Shown here: positions 27,436 through 34,919 of the stretch, one piece after another | Layout: each line of letters begins with the position of its first letter | Numbering within the stretch: position 1 is the stretch's first letter | Origin: DATMER01 sp035556715 | Lineage (GTDB): Bacteria > Acidobacteriota > Thermoanaerobaculia > Multivoradales > UBA5704 | Length of the DNA stretch: 64,000 bases | Direction: 5' to 3' | Assembly (NCBI GenBank): GCA_035556715.1 | Contig: DATMER010000125.1 | Span: forward strand, 1-64,000 | Program-made: the position numbers and the translations under genes | The notes under the pieces: model-generated | The model's database searches: none | The model's input: the letters and a program-made list of their open reading frames with translations, nothing else | Told to the model about the DNA's origin: nothing

Positions 27436-28050
27436 ATGAGCTACCTGACCGAACGCCAGAAGGAAATCCTCGAGTTCATTCAGGATTACCGCCGGGAGCG
27501 TGGTATCGCCCCCACCCACCGGGAGATCTGCGAGAAGTTCGGGTTCTCCTCCTACGGCACCGCGTACAAGCACCTCAAGCTGCTCCAGGAGAAGGGCTTT
27601 CTCCGCCGGGACTGGAACCAGAAGCGCGGCATCGAGCTGATCCGCGCCATCCCCGGCACCGAGGGCAGCGACCGCGACCTTCCCTTCTTCGGGCGGATCG
27701 CGGCCGGCCGGCCGATCGAGGCCCTGTCCGGCAGCGACCGGGTCGCGGTCCCCGGCCACCTGCTGAGCCAGCGCGGCGGGGACCATTACGTGCTGCGGGT
27801 CGTGGGAGACTCGATGATCGACGAGGGCATCCACGACGGCGACTTCGTCATCGTGCTCCGGCGCGACCTCGCCGAGCCCGGGGAGATGGTCGTGGCCCTG
27901 ATCGGCGACGACGCCACCCTCAAGCGCTTCTACCCCGAGGGCAACATCGTCCGCCTGCAGCCGGCGAACCCGACCATGCAGCCCATCCGGGTGCCGGCGC
28001 GGGACGTCCGCGTCCAGGGAGTCGTCGTCGGCCTCATGCGGAAGTATTGA
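27436..28050 (+). CDS. LexA, SOS repressor with self-cleavage
   Basis: A 204-residue repressor of DNA-damage genes. The N-terminal winged helix is seen as SYLTERQKEILEFIQDYRRE. Self-cleavage would occur between Ala90 and Gly91 (RIAAGRP). The Ser126/Lys163 dyad lies in VVGDSMIDEG and DDATLKRFYP. The ATG at 27436 gives the normal N-terminus; the longer reading from 27376 would start upstream of the promoter. The DNA-repair gene ogt follows 14 bases after the stop, so both are probably one transcript. Confidence 0.96.
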   Translation: MSYLTERQKEILEFIQDYRRERGIAPTHREICEKFGFSSYGTAYKHLKLLQEKGFLRRDWNQKRGIELIRAIPGTEGSDRDLPFFGRIAAGRPIEALSGSDRVAVPGHLLSQRGGDHYVLRVVGDSMIDEGIHDGDFVIVLRRDLAEPGEMVVALIGDDATLKRFYPEGNIVRLQPANPTMQPIRVPARDVRVQGVVVGLMRKY

Positions 28051-28064
28051 GAGAGGAGAGAGGA

Positions 28065-28580
28065 TTGGCCTCTTTCGACCTCTTCCAGGACGAGCTCGGC
28101 TGGGTCCTGGCCGTGGTCCGGGATGGCAAGCTCGCCTGGCTCGGCCATTCGCCGGACCGGGAGGGTGCCGAGAAGTCCCGCTTGCGCTGGTGGCGGGACG
28201 CGGTCCACGATCCCGCCGCGGAGCCGCTCCCGGAAGTCCGGCGCCAGCTCGACGAGTACCTGGCCGGCAGGCGCCGGGATTTCGAGTTGCCCCTCGATCC
28301 CCGGGGGACCGATTTCCAGCGCCTCTGCTGGCAGGCCCTCCAGCAGATCCCCTACGGCGAGACCCGCTCCTACGGCCAGATGGCCCGCACCATCGGCCGC
28401 CCCGCCGCCGCCCGGGCCGTGGGCCTGGCCAACCACGACAACCCCATCGGCGTGATCATCCCCTGCCATAGGGTCATCGGCGCCAACGGCTCCCTCACCG
28501 GCTACGCCGGCGGGCTGGAGATGAAGCGGCGGCTTCTGGAGCTGGAAGGGGTGCTGTCGCGGACGCTGGATCTCGGATAA
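28065..28580 (+). CDS. Methylated-DNA-protein-cysteine methyltransferase
   Basis: A 171-residue suicide repair enzyme that takes the alkyl group from O6-alkylguanine. Active Cys134 is in IIPCHRVIGANGSLTGYAGG, with the helix-turn-helix arginine region PYGETRSYGQMA before it. The start is TTG at 28065, set by the strong purine-rich GAGAGGAGAGAGGA just upstream, since no ATG is available in frame. Located directly behind lexA. Confidence 0.93.
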   Translation: MASFDLFQDELGWVLAVVRDGKLAWLGHSPDREGAEKSRLRWWRDAVHDPAAEPLPEVRRQLDEYLAGRRRDFELPLDPRGTDFQRLCWQALQQIPYGETRSYGQMARTIGRPAAARAVGLANHDNPIGVIIPCHRVIGANGSLTGYAGGLEMKRRLLELEGVLSRTLDLG

Positions 28581-28667
28581 AGAACCTGAAGGACATCAAG
28601 GATACCAAGGGCGAGGAGGTCCTCCTGCCTCTTGTCCTTGTTGTCCTTTGTGTCCTTCAGGTTCTTT
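28579..28667. repeat. Long inverted repeat between ogt and pilT
   Basis: The left arm (28579-28610, beginning AAAGAACCTGAAGGACA) is nearly the reverse complement of the right arm (28636-28667, ending TCCTTCAGGTTCTTT). The centre holds a second palindrome AGGAGGTCCTCCT (28614-28626). The whole could fold into one long hairpin of about 32 bp with few mismatches. It may terminate ogt transcription or be a dispersed repeat. The right arm also holds a possible -35 for pilT. Confidence 0.75.
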
Positions 28668-28677
28668 GTATTAAGAT
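28648..28677 (+). promoter_or_regulatory. Possible pilT promoter
   Basis: TTGTGT (28648-28653), N18, TAAGAT (28672-28677), 24 bases before the pilT ATG. The -35 lies inside the right arm of the inverted repeat, so hairpin formation and promoter use could interfere. Confidence 0.35.
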
Positions 28678-28701
28678 CAGCCCTCCAACTCAAGGGAAAG
28701 C

Positions 28702-30144
28702 ATGGATCTCGACCGGCTTCTGAAGTTCATGACCGATAAAGGTGCGTCGGACCTTCATCTGAAGCCGACGCGTCCGCCACTGCTGCGCATCACGGGCAGG
28801 CTGCTGCCTTTGGAGATGGAGGCACTCAAGCCCGAGGACTTGAACGAGATGCTCCTGGGCATCCTCACGCCGCGCCAGAAGGCCAAGCTGGAGGAGAAGC
28901 TCTCCGTGGACATCGGCTATGGCGTGCGCGGCCTGGCCCGGTTCCGCGGCAACATCTACATGCAGCGCGGCAATATCGCGGCCTCGTTCCGCCGCATCCC
29001 GTACCAGATCAAGACGCTCGAAGACCTGGACCTGCCCGAGGTGCTCCTCGAGTTCGCCGACCTGCCCATGGGCCTGGTCCTGGTCACCGGCCCCACGGGC
29101 AGCGGCAAGTCGACCTCGCTCGCGGCCATAATCCGCTACATCGCAAACCGGCGGCCGGTGCACATCATCACCATCGAAGACCCGATGGAGTTCCTGTTCA
29201 CCGACGACGTGGCCTCGATCTCCCAGCGCGAGGTGGGGACCGACACCATCAGCTTCTCCGAGGCCCTGCGCAACGCCATGCGCCAGGACCCCGACGTCAT
29301 CATGGTGGGCGAGATGCGCGACCTGGAGACCATCTCGACCGTGATCACCGCGGCCGAGACCGGGCACCTGGTCTTTTCGACCCTGCACACCAACAGCGCT
29401 CCCCAGACCATCGACCGCATCCTGGACGCCTTCCCGTCGGAGCAGCAGGGGCAGATCCGCAGCCAGCTCGCCCAGGTACTCAAGGCCGTGGTCACCATGA
29501 AGCTGGTCGAGCGCAACGACAAGCCGGGCCTCGTGGCCGCCCTGGAGATCATGCGCAACTCGCCCAGGATTGCCAAGATGATCGAGAACGGCGAGACCAG
29601 CGGGCTCCACGAGGAGCTGGAGTCCTCGGTCGGCTACTACCGCATGCAGTCGATGAACCACTCGCTGCTGGCGCTCATGGTCCACGGCACGATCACGTAC
29701 GCCGAGGCCATGCGCCAGTCGCCCGATCCCGAGGACCTCTCGCTCAAGCTGCGCAAGATGTTCCCGAACCTCGAGCAGAAGGAGGGCGAAGTGCCCAGCA
29801 CATCCGATTTCTCCGCGATCGTCGAGCTCCAGCAGTTCAAGAGGCTGTTCGAGGAGCAGGAAGAGAAGGTCCGCATCCGCCTGGGGGAGAAGGACGACGA
29901 GATCGCCGCGCTCCAGGCCTCCATCCGCCAGCGCGACGAGCAGATGGAGGAGGTCAAGGCCCGCTTCCAGGAGATGGCTGCCGACCGCGAGAAGGTCCGC
30001 GGAGACTACAACCGTCTCCGCCAGGAAGCCCAGGAGAAGATCGACAAGCTCATGGAGCGCATCAAGGAGCTCAACCAGAAGCTCATGGGCGGCGGCGGCG
30101 ACAGCACCACCACCGGCGAGCGCAAGACCGGGATGTTCCGGTAG
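28702..30144 (+). CDS. PilT-type twitching motility ATPase with C-terminal coiled coil
   Basis: A 480-residue secretion-ATPase of the PilT/PilU type that powers pilus retraction at the inner membrane. Family landmarks are MTDKGASDLHLKPTRPP, Walker A GPTGSGKST (near 131-139), the Asp box TIEDPMEF, Walker B VIMVGEMRD and the His box ETGHLVFSTLHT. After the PilT core (about 350 residues) comes an added tail of about 110 residues rich in Glu/Lys/Arg with heptad spacing (KVRIRLGEKDDEIAALQ, REKVRGDYNRLRQEAQEK), then a Gly/Thr-rich end. No other pilus genes are in the window. Confidence 0.93.
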   Translation: MDLDRLLKFMTDKGASDLHLKPTRPPLLRITGRLLPLEMEALKPEDLNEMLLGILTPRQKAKLEEKLSVDIGYGVRGLARFRGNIYMQRGNIAASFRRIPYQIKTLEDLDLPEVLLEFADLPMGLVLVTGPTGSGKSTSLAAIIRYIANRRPVHIITIEDPMEFLFTDDVASISQREVGTDTISFSEALRNAMRQDPDVIMVGEMRDLETISTVITAAETGHLVFSTLHTNSAPQTIDRILDAFPSEQQGQIRSQLAQVLKAVVTMKLVERNDKPGLVAALEIMRNSPRIAKMIENGETSGLHEELESSVGYYRMQSMNHSLLALMVHGTITYAEAMRQSPDPEDLSLKLRKMFPNLEQKEGEVPSTSDFSAIVELQQFKRLFEEQEEKVRIRLGEKDDEIAALQASIRQRDEQMEEVKARFQEMAADREKVRGDYNRLRQEAQEKIDKLMERIKELNQKLMGGGGDSTTTGERKTGMFR

Positions 30145-30155
30145 TTCCGTAGCCT

Positions 30156-30485
30156 GCGGCCCTCACCCCCAGCCCCTCTCCCAGCCGCACACCCGGACCC
30201 CCGGGAGAGGGGAGAGTGACTGCCCCAACCTCTCTCCAACAGTGGCTCCGCCCTCTTCAGCCCCCGAAGGGGGCGACAGCATGTAGCCCGGGGCGCAAGC
30301 CCCGGGTCACGAGCCAAACCAAATACCCCCAGCCCCGCAGGGGCGACAGATGGGCCAGGGGCGTCAGCCCCGCGGCGGGGCGGGGGAGAAGCGGATACGG
30401 ATGGGAACAAGTTGGGGCGTCACGCGCCCCCCTCTCCCGGGGGTCCGGGTGTGCGGCCGGGAGAGGGGTCGGGGGTGAGGGCCGC
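30156..30485. repeat. Composite inverted-repeat / REP-like element
   Basis: A 57-base left arm (30156-30212) and right arm (30429-30485) are reverse complements with about three mismatches. Each arm contains its own CCCTCTCCC/GGGAGAGG stem. The 216-base interior has GC palindromes such as CCCGGGGCGCAAGCCCCGGG (near 30278-30306) and GCCCCGCAGGGGCG. CCCTCACCCC...CCCTCTCCC pieces are common dispersed repeats in GC-rich genomes. The right arm overlaps the 3' end of the nucleotidyltransferase gene. No transposase is present. Confidence 0.8.
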
Positions 30486-31703
30486 GGAGAGCGAGGAGAG
30501 GAGGGTGACAGCCTCTTCCCTCGTGCGGACGCGTCCGTCGACCTGCGCGGCGCGCACCGCGTCCAGGGCGCGACCCACCTCGCGTCCGGGAAGGATCCCG
30601 AGGATCTGCTGGACCTCCGCTCCATCCAGCAGGCGGGGCGGATCGAGGAGGGCGGCGCCTTCGCGCCGGGCGAGATCGACCAGGGAAGCCAGGGCAGGGC
30701 GCCAGGGGAGCCCACGGGCGGCGGCGCGGGATGCGAGGAACGCCGCGGCCGTGGGCCAGAGAGCCCCGGCCCGGTAGAGGAAGCGGCGCTGCCCGAGATC
30801 GTCCTCGGGCAGGGAAAGCTCCAGGAGGTGGCCGATGTCCGCGCCTACGGACCGGGTGAGATAGCCGGCGTCCCGGAATCGTTCCAGAGCAGGACGCGGC
30901 TCAGGGAGGTTGGCGAGGAGGGAGGCCATCCGGGCGGTCCGGGCGTCCACTCCGGGCTCCCCGAGCTCGCGCATCACGTCGGGCAGGATGCCCACCTCGG
31001 CCAAGGCCAGACCGGGCCGTCCGGGCTCCCCGGGCCGGCCGAGCCAGAGGCCCGGATAGAGGTCCAGCTCCATCAGGAGAGCGAGCCCGCGGGCCGCGTC
31101 CGGATGGTCGAATAGAAGGTTCAGCTCGTCGCGCACCCGCTCGGAAGCGACCTCGGACAGCCCCGAAGCCGACCGCCTCGCCAAGCCGATCGTGTCCGGC
31201 TCGGCCGTGAACCCGGGCAGGCGGAGGAGGAGCCGCGGCAGGCGGAGCACCCGCAGGGGATCGCCGGAGAAGCTCCCGCTTGTCGTGGCCCGCAAAGCTC
31301 GCCGTCCGAGGTCGCCGATGCCGTTGAAGGGATCGGAGACCTCCTGCGTCCGCAGGTCGAACGCGAACGAGTTGACCGTGAAGTCGCGGCGGGCGAGGTC
31401 CTCATGGAGGGTCGTTCCGGCGCGGTCCCAGATGTCGACGACCACCTCCTCGCCGACCAGGCGGTAGGCGGCGAACTCCTTGCCCCCAAGCAGGACGAGC
31501 CGGGCCGGCAGTGTCTCCGCGAGGCGCTCGGAGATCTCCCGGCCCCGTCCGGAGACCACGGCGTCGAAGTCGTGCACCGGCAGGCCCAGGGCGCGGTCGC
31601 GGAGGACTCCGCCGATGAGGTGGGCTTCAACCCCGTCGGCCGCGGCGAGCAGAGCCCGGACCGCGGGCTGGTGGAGGAGGAGGCGGAAGGAGTGGAGGGG
31701 CAT
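30420..31703 (-). CDS. CCA-adding-type tRNA nucleotidyltransferase / poly(A) polymerase
   Basis: A 427-residue class II nucleotidyltransferase. GGVLRDRALG, the DxD pair in HDFDAVVSG, and RRDFTVNSFAFDL define the head and neck. DPFNGIGDLGRRALRA and FSGDPLRVLRLPR complete the nucleotide site. It would repair or add tRNA CCA ends or poly(A). The ATG at 31703 follows a TACAAT -10 box by 7 bases. The reading frame also runs upstream through the 21-bp repeat array (EPQAPEG heptads), which is judged non-coding. The last residues (ALTPDPSPGRTPGPPGEGGA) are encoded by the inverted-repeat element and look like an accidental extension. Confidence 0.85.
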   Translation of the reverse strand: MPLHSFRLLLHQPAVRALLAAADGVEAHLIGGVLRDRALGLPVHDFDAVVSGRGREISERLAETLPARLVLLGGKEFAAYRLVGEEVVVDIWDRAGTTLHEDLARRDFTVNSFAFDLRTQEVSDPFNGIGDLGRRALRATTSGSFSGDPLRVLRLPRLLLRLPGFTAEPDTIGLARRSASGLSEVASERVRDELNLLFDHPDAARGLALLMELDLYPGLWLGRPGEPGRPGLALAEVGILPDVMRELGEPGVDARTARMASLLANLPEPRPALERFRDAGYLTRSVGADIGHLLELSLPEDDLGQRRFLYRAGALWPTAAAFLASRAAARGLPWRPALASLVDLARREGAALLDPPRLLDGAEVQQILGILPGREVGRALDAVRAAQVDGRVRTREEAVTLLSSLSAALTPDPSPGRTPGPPGEGGA

Positions 31704-32017
31704 GGACAGGATTGTATTAGTTAGTCGGGGAGAGCGGAGATGATGCCGCCGGGGACCGGAAATGAGCCTCTCGCCCTCCGGGGCTTGTGGCTCGCCCTCC
31801 GGGGCTTGTGGCTTGCCCTCCGGGGCTTGTGGCTTGCCCTCCGGGGCTTGCGGCTCGCCCTCCGGGGCCTGCGGCTCGCTCTCCGGGGCTTGCGGCTCGC
31901 CCTCCGGGGCTTGTGGCTCGCCCTCCGGGGCCTGTGGCTCGCCCTCCAGGGCGAGAGGCAAGGGGGCCTTGTCCGCCTCCACGCCTCGGGGTGGTGAGGG
32001 CTCTGCTACACTTCCTC
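31704..32017. promoter_or_regulatory. Divergent intergenic region with two start-proximal -10 boxes
   Basis: This 314-base gap holds array 2 plus promoters facing both ways. On the minus strand TACAAT (31716-31711) lies 7 bases from the ATG of the nucleotidyltransferase. On the plus strand TACACT (32007-32012) lies 5 bases from the ATG of the VWFA gene. Neither gene has a Shine-Dalgarno, so both may be leaderless. Confidence 0.45.
31773..31961. repeat. Tandem array, strict 21-bp period (array 2)
   Basis: Eight consecutive 21-bp units (31773-31940), core CCTCCGGGGCTTGTGGC, followed by a degenerate ninth, with no indels. Units differ only by single changes (TTG/CTG, CTC/CTT). Frames on both strands are open and give ALRGLWL or EPQAPEG heptads joined in frame to both neighbouring genes, but those genes have good internal starts outside the array. 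The unit sequence is unlike array 1 except for GGGCGAG on the minus strand. Confidence 0.95.
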
Positions 32018-33055
32018 ATGGCCAGAAAACTCTTCTCCACGGGCCTCCTCCTCGCTCTCCTCTTCCCGAATATCGCCGCTCCCCAGGACTCGAAGCTGAA
32101 GGATGAGTTCGGCGAAGAGATCACCGTCTCCCTGATCACCATGACGGTCCGCGCCGTGGACGGCCGCGGCCGCCCGATCCTGGGTCTCGGTCCTGAGGAC
32201 TTCCGCGTGCGGGTGGGGAAGCACGAGGTCCCGGTGGTGGGGGTCGATTGGTTTGCTTCCGGCGAGATCGATGATCTTCCGCTCCCCGGCCCTTCGATTC
32301 CGGGGATGCTGGAGCCCCCTCCCGCGGGCAGGCTGGTGGTCTTCTGGGTCCAGGCCGACCTCAACCCGACAAGGATCAGCGGACAGCTCCGGCTGCGTTC
32401 CTACACCGAGGAGCTTCTCGCCACGTTCCACCCCACGGACCGCATGGCGGTCATCTCCTTCGACTCCCACCTGCACCTGCGGCAGGACTTTACCCAGGAC
32501 CGGGAGGTGGTGCACGCCGCCATCGACCGCGGCATGCTGTACGGAAAATCCGAAGTCGGCCCGGGCAGCGGCGAAATCTCCCTGATGGGCTCGTTCGACT
32601 TCGATGCGGCGTTCGACGCGGCGTCTGCCGAGCGCGCCCTGGAGGTCACGGCCGATGCCCTGGCGGACCTGCCGGGCGAGAAGGTCATCATCTACCTGGG
32701 ATGGGGGCTCGGACGCTTCGGCTCGTTCGGGGTGCAGATGACGCCCGCTTTCTATCCCGCGGTGCGGGCCCTCCGCCGGGCCAACATCCCGGTGTTCGTG
32801 CTCGATGTCACCAGCGCGGATGCCCACTCCCTGGAGGTCGGCCTCGAAGCCGTGGCCCACGCCACGGGCGGCACCTACCACAAGACCAATATCCTCCCCG
32901 GCCTGGCCACGGACTTCCTCGCTCAGGCCCTCTCCGGCCACTATGTGATCTCCATCGATCCCGAGACCGTGAAGAAGGGAGGCCCGGTGACCGTCGAGCT
33001 GCGCGGCAGGAAGGGCTCGGCCATCACCCGGCCCTTGACCCTGCAAGTACGTTAG
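32018..33055 (+). CDS. Secreted VWFA-domain protein (acidobacterial type)
   Basis: A 345-residue exported protein with signal peptide (LFSTGLLLALLFPNIAA). Its start matches the acidobacterial VWFA-related family: EITVSLITMTVRAVDGRGRPI, then the beta-rich LGPEDFRVRVGKHEVPV. The central and C-terminal parts follow the von Willebrand A fold, but the classic metal site DxSxS is not evident. The family is secreted and of unknown function, probably adhesion or scaffolding. Confidence 0.8.
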   Translation: MARKLFSTGLLLALLFPNIAAPQDSKLKDEFGEEITVSLITMTVRAVDGRGRPILGLGPEDFRVRVGKHEVPVVGVDWFASGEIDDLPLPGPSIPGMLEPPPAGRLVVFWVQADLNPTRISGQLRLRSYTEELLATFHPTDRMAVISFDSHLHLRQDFTQDREVVHAAIDRGMLYGKSEVGPGSGEISLMGSFDFDAAFDAASAERALEVTADALADLPGEKVIIYLGWGLGRFGSFGVQMTPAFYPAVRALRRANIPVFVLDVTSADAHSLEVGLEAVAHATGGTYHKTNILPGLATDFLAQALSGHYVISIDPETVKKGGPVTVELRGRKGSAITRPLTLQVR

Positions 33056-33078
33056 GCCCATCAATCTGCGGAAATTCG

Positions 33079-33108
33079 TTGCCTTTCCTGCGGAGGCAGG
33101 GCTAAACT
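33079..33108 (+). promoter_or_regulatory. Putative gatCA promoter
   Basis: TTGCCT (33079-33084), N18, TAAACT (33103-33108), followed by GAAGG and the gatC ATG at 33123. Confidence 0.5.
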
Positions 33109-33122
33109 GTCACTTGAAGGCC

Positions 33123-33434
33123 ATGGAACTAACCATCGAAGAAGTAAGGAAAATCGCTGCGCTGGCCCGGCTCCGTCTCAAACCGGAGGAGGAGGCCGTC
33201 TTCGTCGGACAGCTCGGCAAGATCGTGGGCTACATCGATCAGCTCCAGCGCTACGAGACCGGGAGCGAATCGGATGCGGCCCTGGCAGTCCGGGAGGCCG
33301 ACCGGGAGGCCGAGGACATCCCCCACGAGTGCCTTCCCCGAGACCAGTTCCTGGCCAACGCCCCGGCCGCCATGGATGGCTTCCTTCTCGTGCCCGAGGT
33401 GAAGAAGACCGGCGGCGAGGTCGTTGATGAGTGA
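33123..33434 (+). CDS. Asp-tRNA(Asn)/Glu-tRNA(Gln) amidotransferase subunit C
   Basis: A 103-residue GatC, the small clamp that stabilises GatA-GatB in indirect tRNA amidation. ELTIEEVRKIAALARLRLKPEE is the standard helical N-terminus, and DIPHECLPRDQFLANAP plus a DGFLLVPEV end are family features. The ATG at 33123 has GAAGG before it. It overlaps gatA by 8 bases. gatB is not in the window. Confidence 0.95.
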   Translation: MELTIEEVRKIAALARLRLKPEEEAVFVGQLGKIVGYIDQLQRYETGSESDAALAVREADREAEDIPHECLPRDQFLANAPAAMDGFLLVPEVKKTGGEVVDE

Positions 33435-34905
33435 GCTCTGGGAGCTTTCCGCCGAGGAGGTCGCCCGCCGGGTGCGTTCCCGGGAGGTCTCGGCCTCCGA
33501 AGTGGTCGAATCCGCCCTGGCCCGCACCGCCCGCGTCGAGCCGCTGATCCACGCCTGGCTGGAGCTGTTCCAGGAGGACGCCCGCGAGCGCGCCGCGGAG
33601 ATCGACGGCCGCATCCGGTCCGGCGATCCGGCCGGTCCGCTGGCCGGCGTCACGGTCTCTCTCAAGGACAACCTGAACGTGGCCGGATGGCCGCTCACGT
33701 GCGGCTCGAAGATCCTCTCCGGCTACGTGGCCCCGTATACCGCGACGGCCATCGGCCAGCTGCTCGACGCCGGGGCCGTGATCCTCGGGCGGGCCAACAT
33801 GGACGAGTTCGCCATGGGCTCGTCGTGCGAGAACTCGGCCTACCAGATCACCTGCAACCCGTGGGACCTGGCCACGGTTCCCGGCGGATCGAGCGGCGGT
33901 CCGGCCGCCGCGGTCGCCGCCGGGTGCGCGGCCCTCGGCATCGGTTCGGACACCGGCGGCTCGGTTCGCCAGCCCGCCGCGCTCTGCGGCCTGGTCGGCG
34001 TGAAGCCCACTTGGGGACGGGTCTCGCGCTACGGCCTGGTGGCGTTCGCCTCCTCGACCGATCAGATCGGCCCCCTGACCCGGAACGTCCGCGACGCGGC
34101 GCTCTCCCTGTCGGTCCTGGCGGGACCCGACCCGCGGGACTCCACCTGCTCTTCCAGTCCGGCCGAGGATTACCTGGCCGGCATCGAGGAGGGGATCCGC
34201 GGGCTGAAGGTGGGAGTCATCAGGGAGATCGACGCCTCGACGTTCGATCCGGCCAGCGCCCGGGTCTGGCGCGAGGCCCTGAGCCGTCTCGAAGCCGCGG
34301 GCGCCGAGCTGGTCGAGGTCTCGCTCCCGAGCCTGGACGCGGCCATCGCCGTCTACTACGTCATCGCCACGTCGGAGGCGAGCACCAACCTGGCCCGCTT
34401 CGACGGCGTGCGCTATGGCCGGCGGGCGGAGCAGGCGGACAACCTCCTCGACCTCTATCTCGCGAGCCGCAGCGAAGGCTTCGGGCCGGAGGTCAAGCGC
34501 CGGATCATGCTCGGCACGTTCGCGCTGTCGTCCGGCTATTACGAGGCCTACTACGGCAAGGCGCATGGCGTCCTGGAGCGGATGCGGCAGGAGCTGCATG
34601 CCGCCCTGGATACGGCGGACGTGGTCGTGACCCCGACCGCGCCGGGCGCGGCGTTCGGCATCGGCGAGAAGACGGACGATCCTCTCGCCATGTACCTGTC
34701 CGACATCTTCACCACGCCGGCCTCCCTGACCGGGCTCCCCGCCGTGTCGGTCCCCTCGGGCCTGGACGACCGCGGCCTGCCGCTGTCGCTCCAGATCATG
34801 GGCCGGCCCTTCGAGGAGGCCACGGTGTTCCGGACCGCGCGCGCCTTCGAGCTCCAGGCGAGCTTCCGGCTGGCGCCTGAATTCCGGGGAGCGGAGGCCG
34901 GCTGA
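33427..34905 (+). CDS. Asp-tRNA(Asn)/Glu-tRNA(Gln) amidotransferase subunit A
   Basis: A 492-residue amidase-signature enzyme that releases ammonia from glutamine for transamidation. The Ser-cisSer-Lys triad is visible: Lys in VSLKDNLNV (near 79), cis-Ser in PGGSSGGPAAAVAAG (near 154) and nucleophile Ser in DTGGSVRQPAAL (near 178). Length is normal. The ATG at 33427 lies inside the end of gatC. Confidence 0.96.
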   Translation: MSELWELSAEEVARRVRSREVSASEVVESALARTARVEPLIHAWLELFQEDARERAAEIDGRIRSGDPAGPLAGVTVSLKDNLNVAGWPLTCGSKILSGYVAPYTATAIGQLLDAGAVILGRANMDEFAMGSSCENSAYQITCNPWDLATVPGGSSGGPAAAVAAGCAALGIGSDTGGSVRQPAALCGLVGVKPTWGRVSRYGLVAFASSTDQIGPLTRNVRDAALSLSVLAGPDPRDSTCSSSPAEDYLAGIEEGIRGLKVGVIREIDASTFDPASARVWREALSRLEAAGAELVEVSLPSLDAAIAVYYVIATSEASTNLARFDGVRYGRRAEQADNLLDLYLASRSEGFGPEVKRRIMLGTFALSSGYYEAYYGKAHGVLERMRQELHAALDTADVVVTPTAPGAAFGIGEKTDDPLAMYLSDIFTTPASLTGLPAVSVPSGLDDRGLPLSLQIMGRPFEEATVFRTARAFELQASFRLAPEFRGAEAG

Positions 34906-34919
34906 CCGACCGGCTGATC

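Noticed and set aside
30156..30485. Insertion sequence
   Set aside because: Inverted arms are present, but the interior has no transposase frame and no target duplication was seen.
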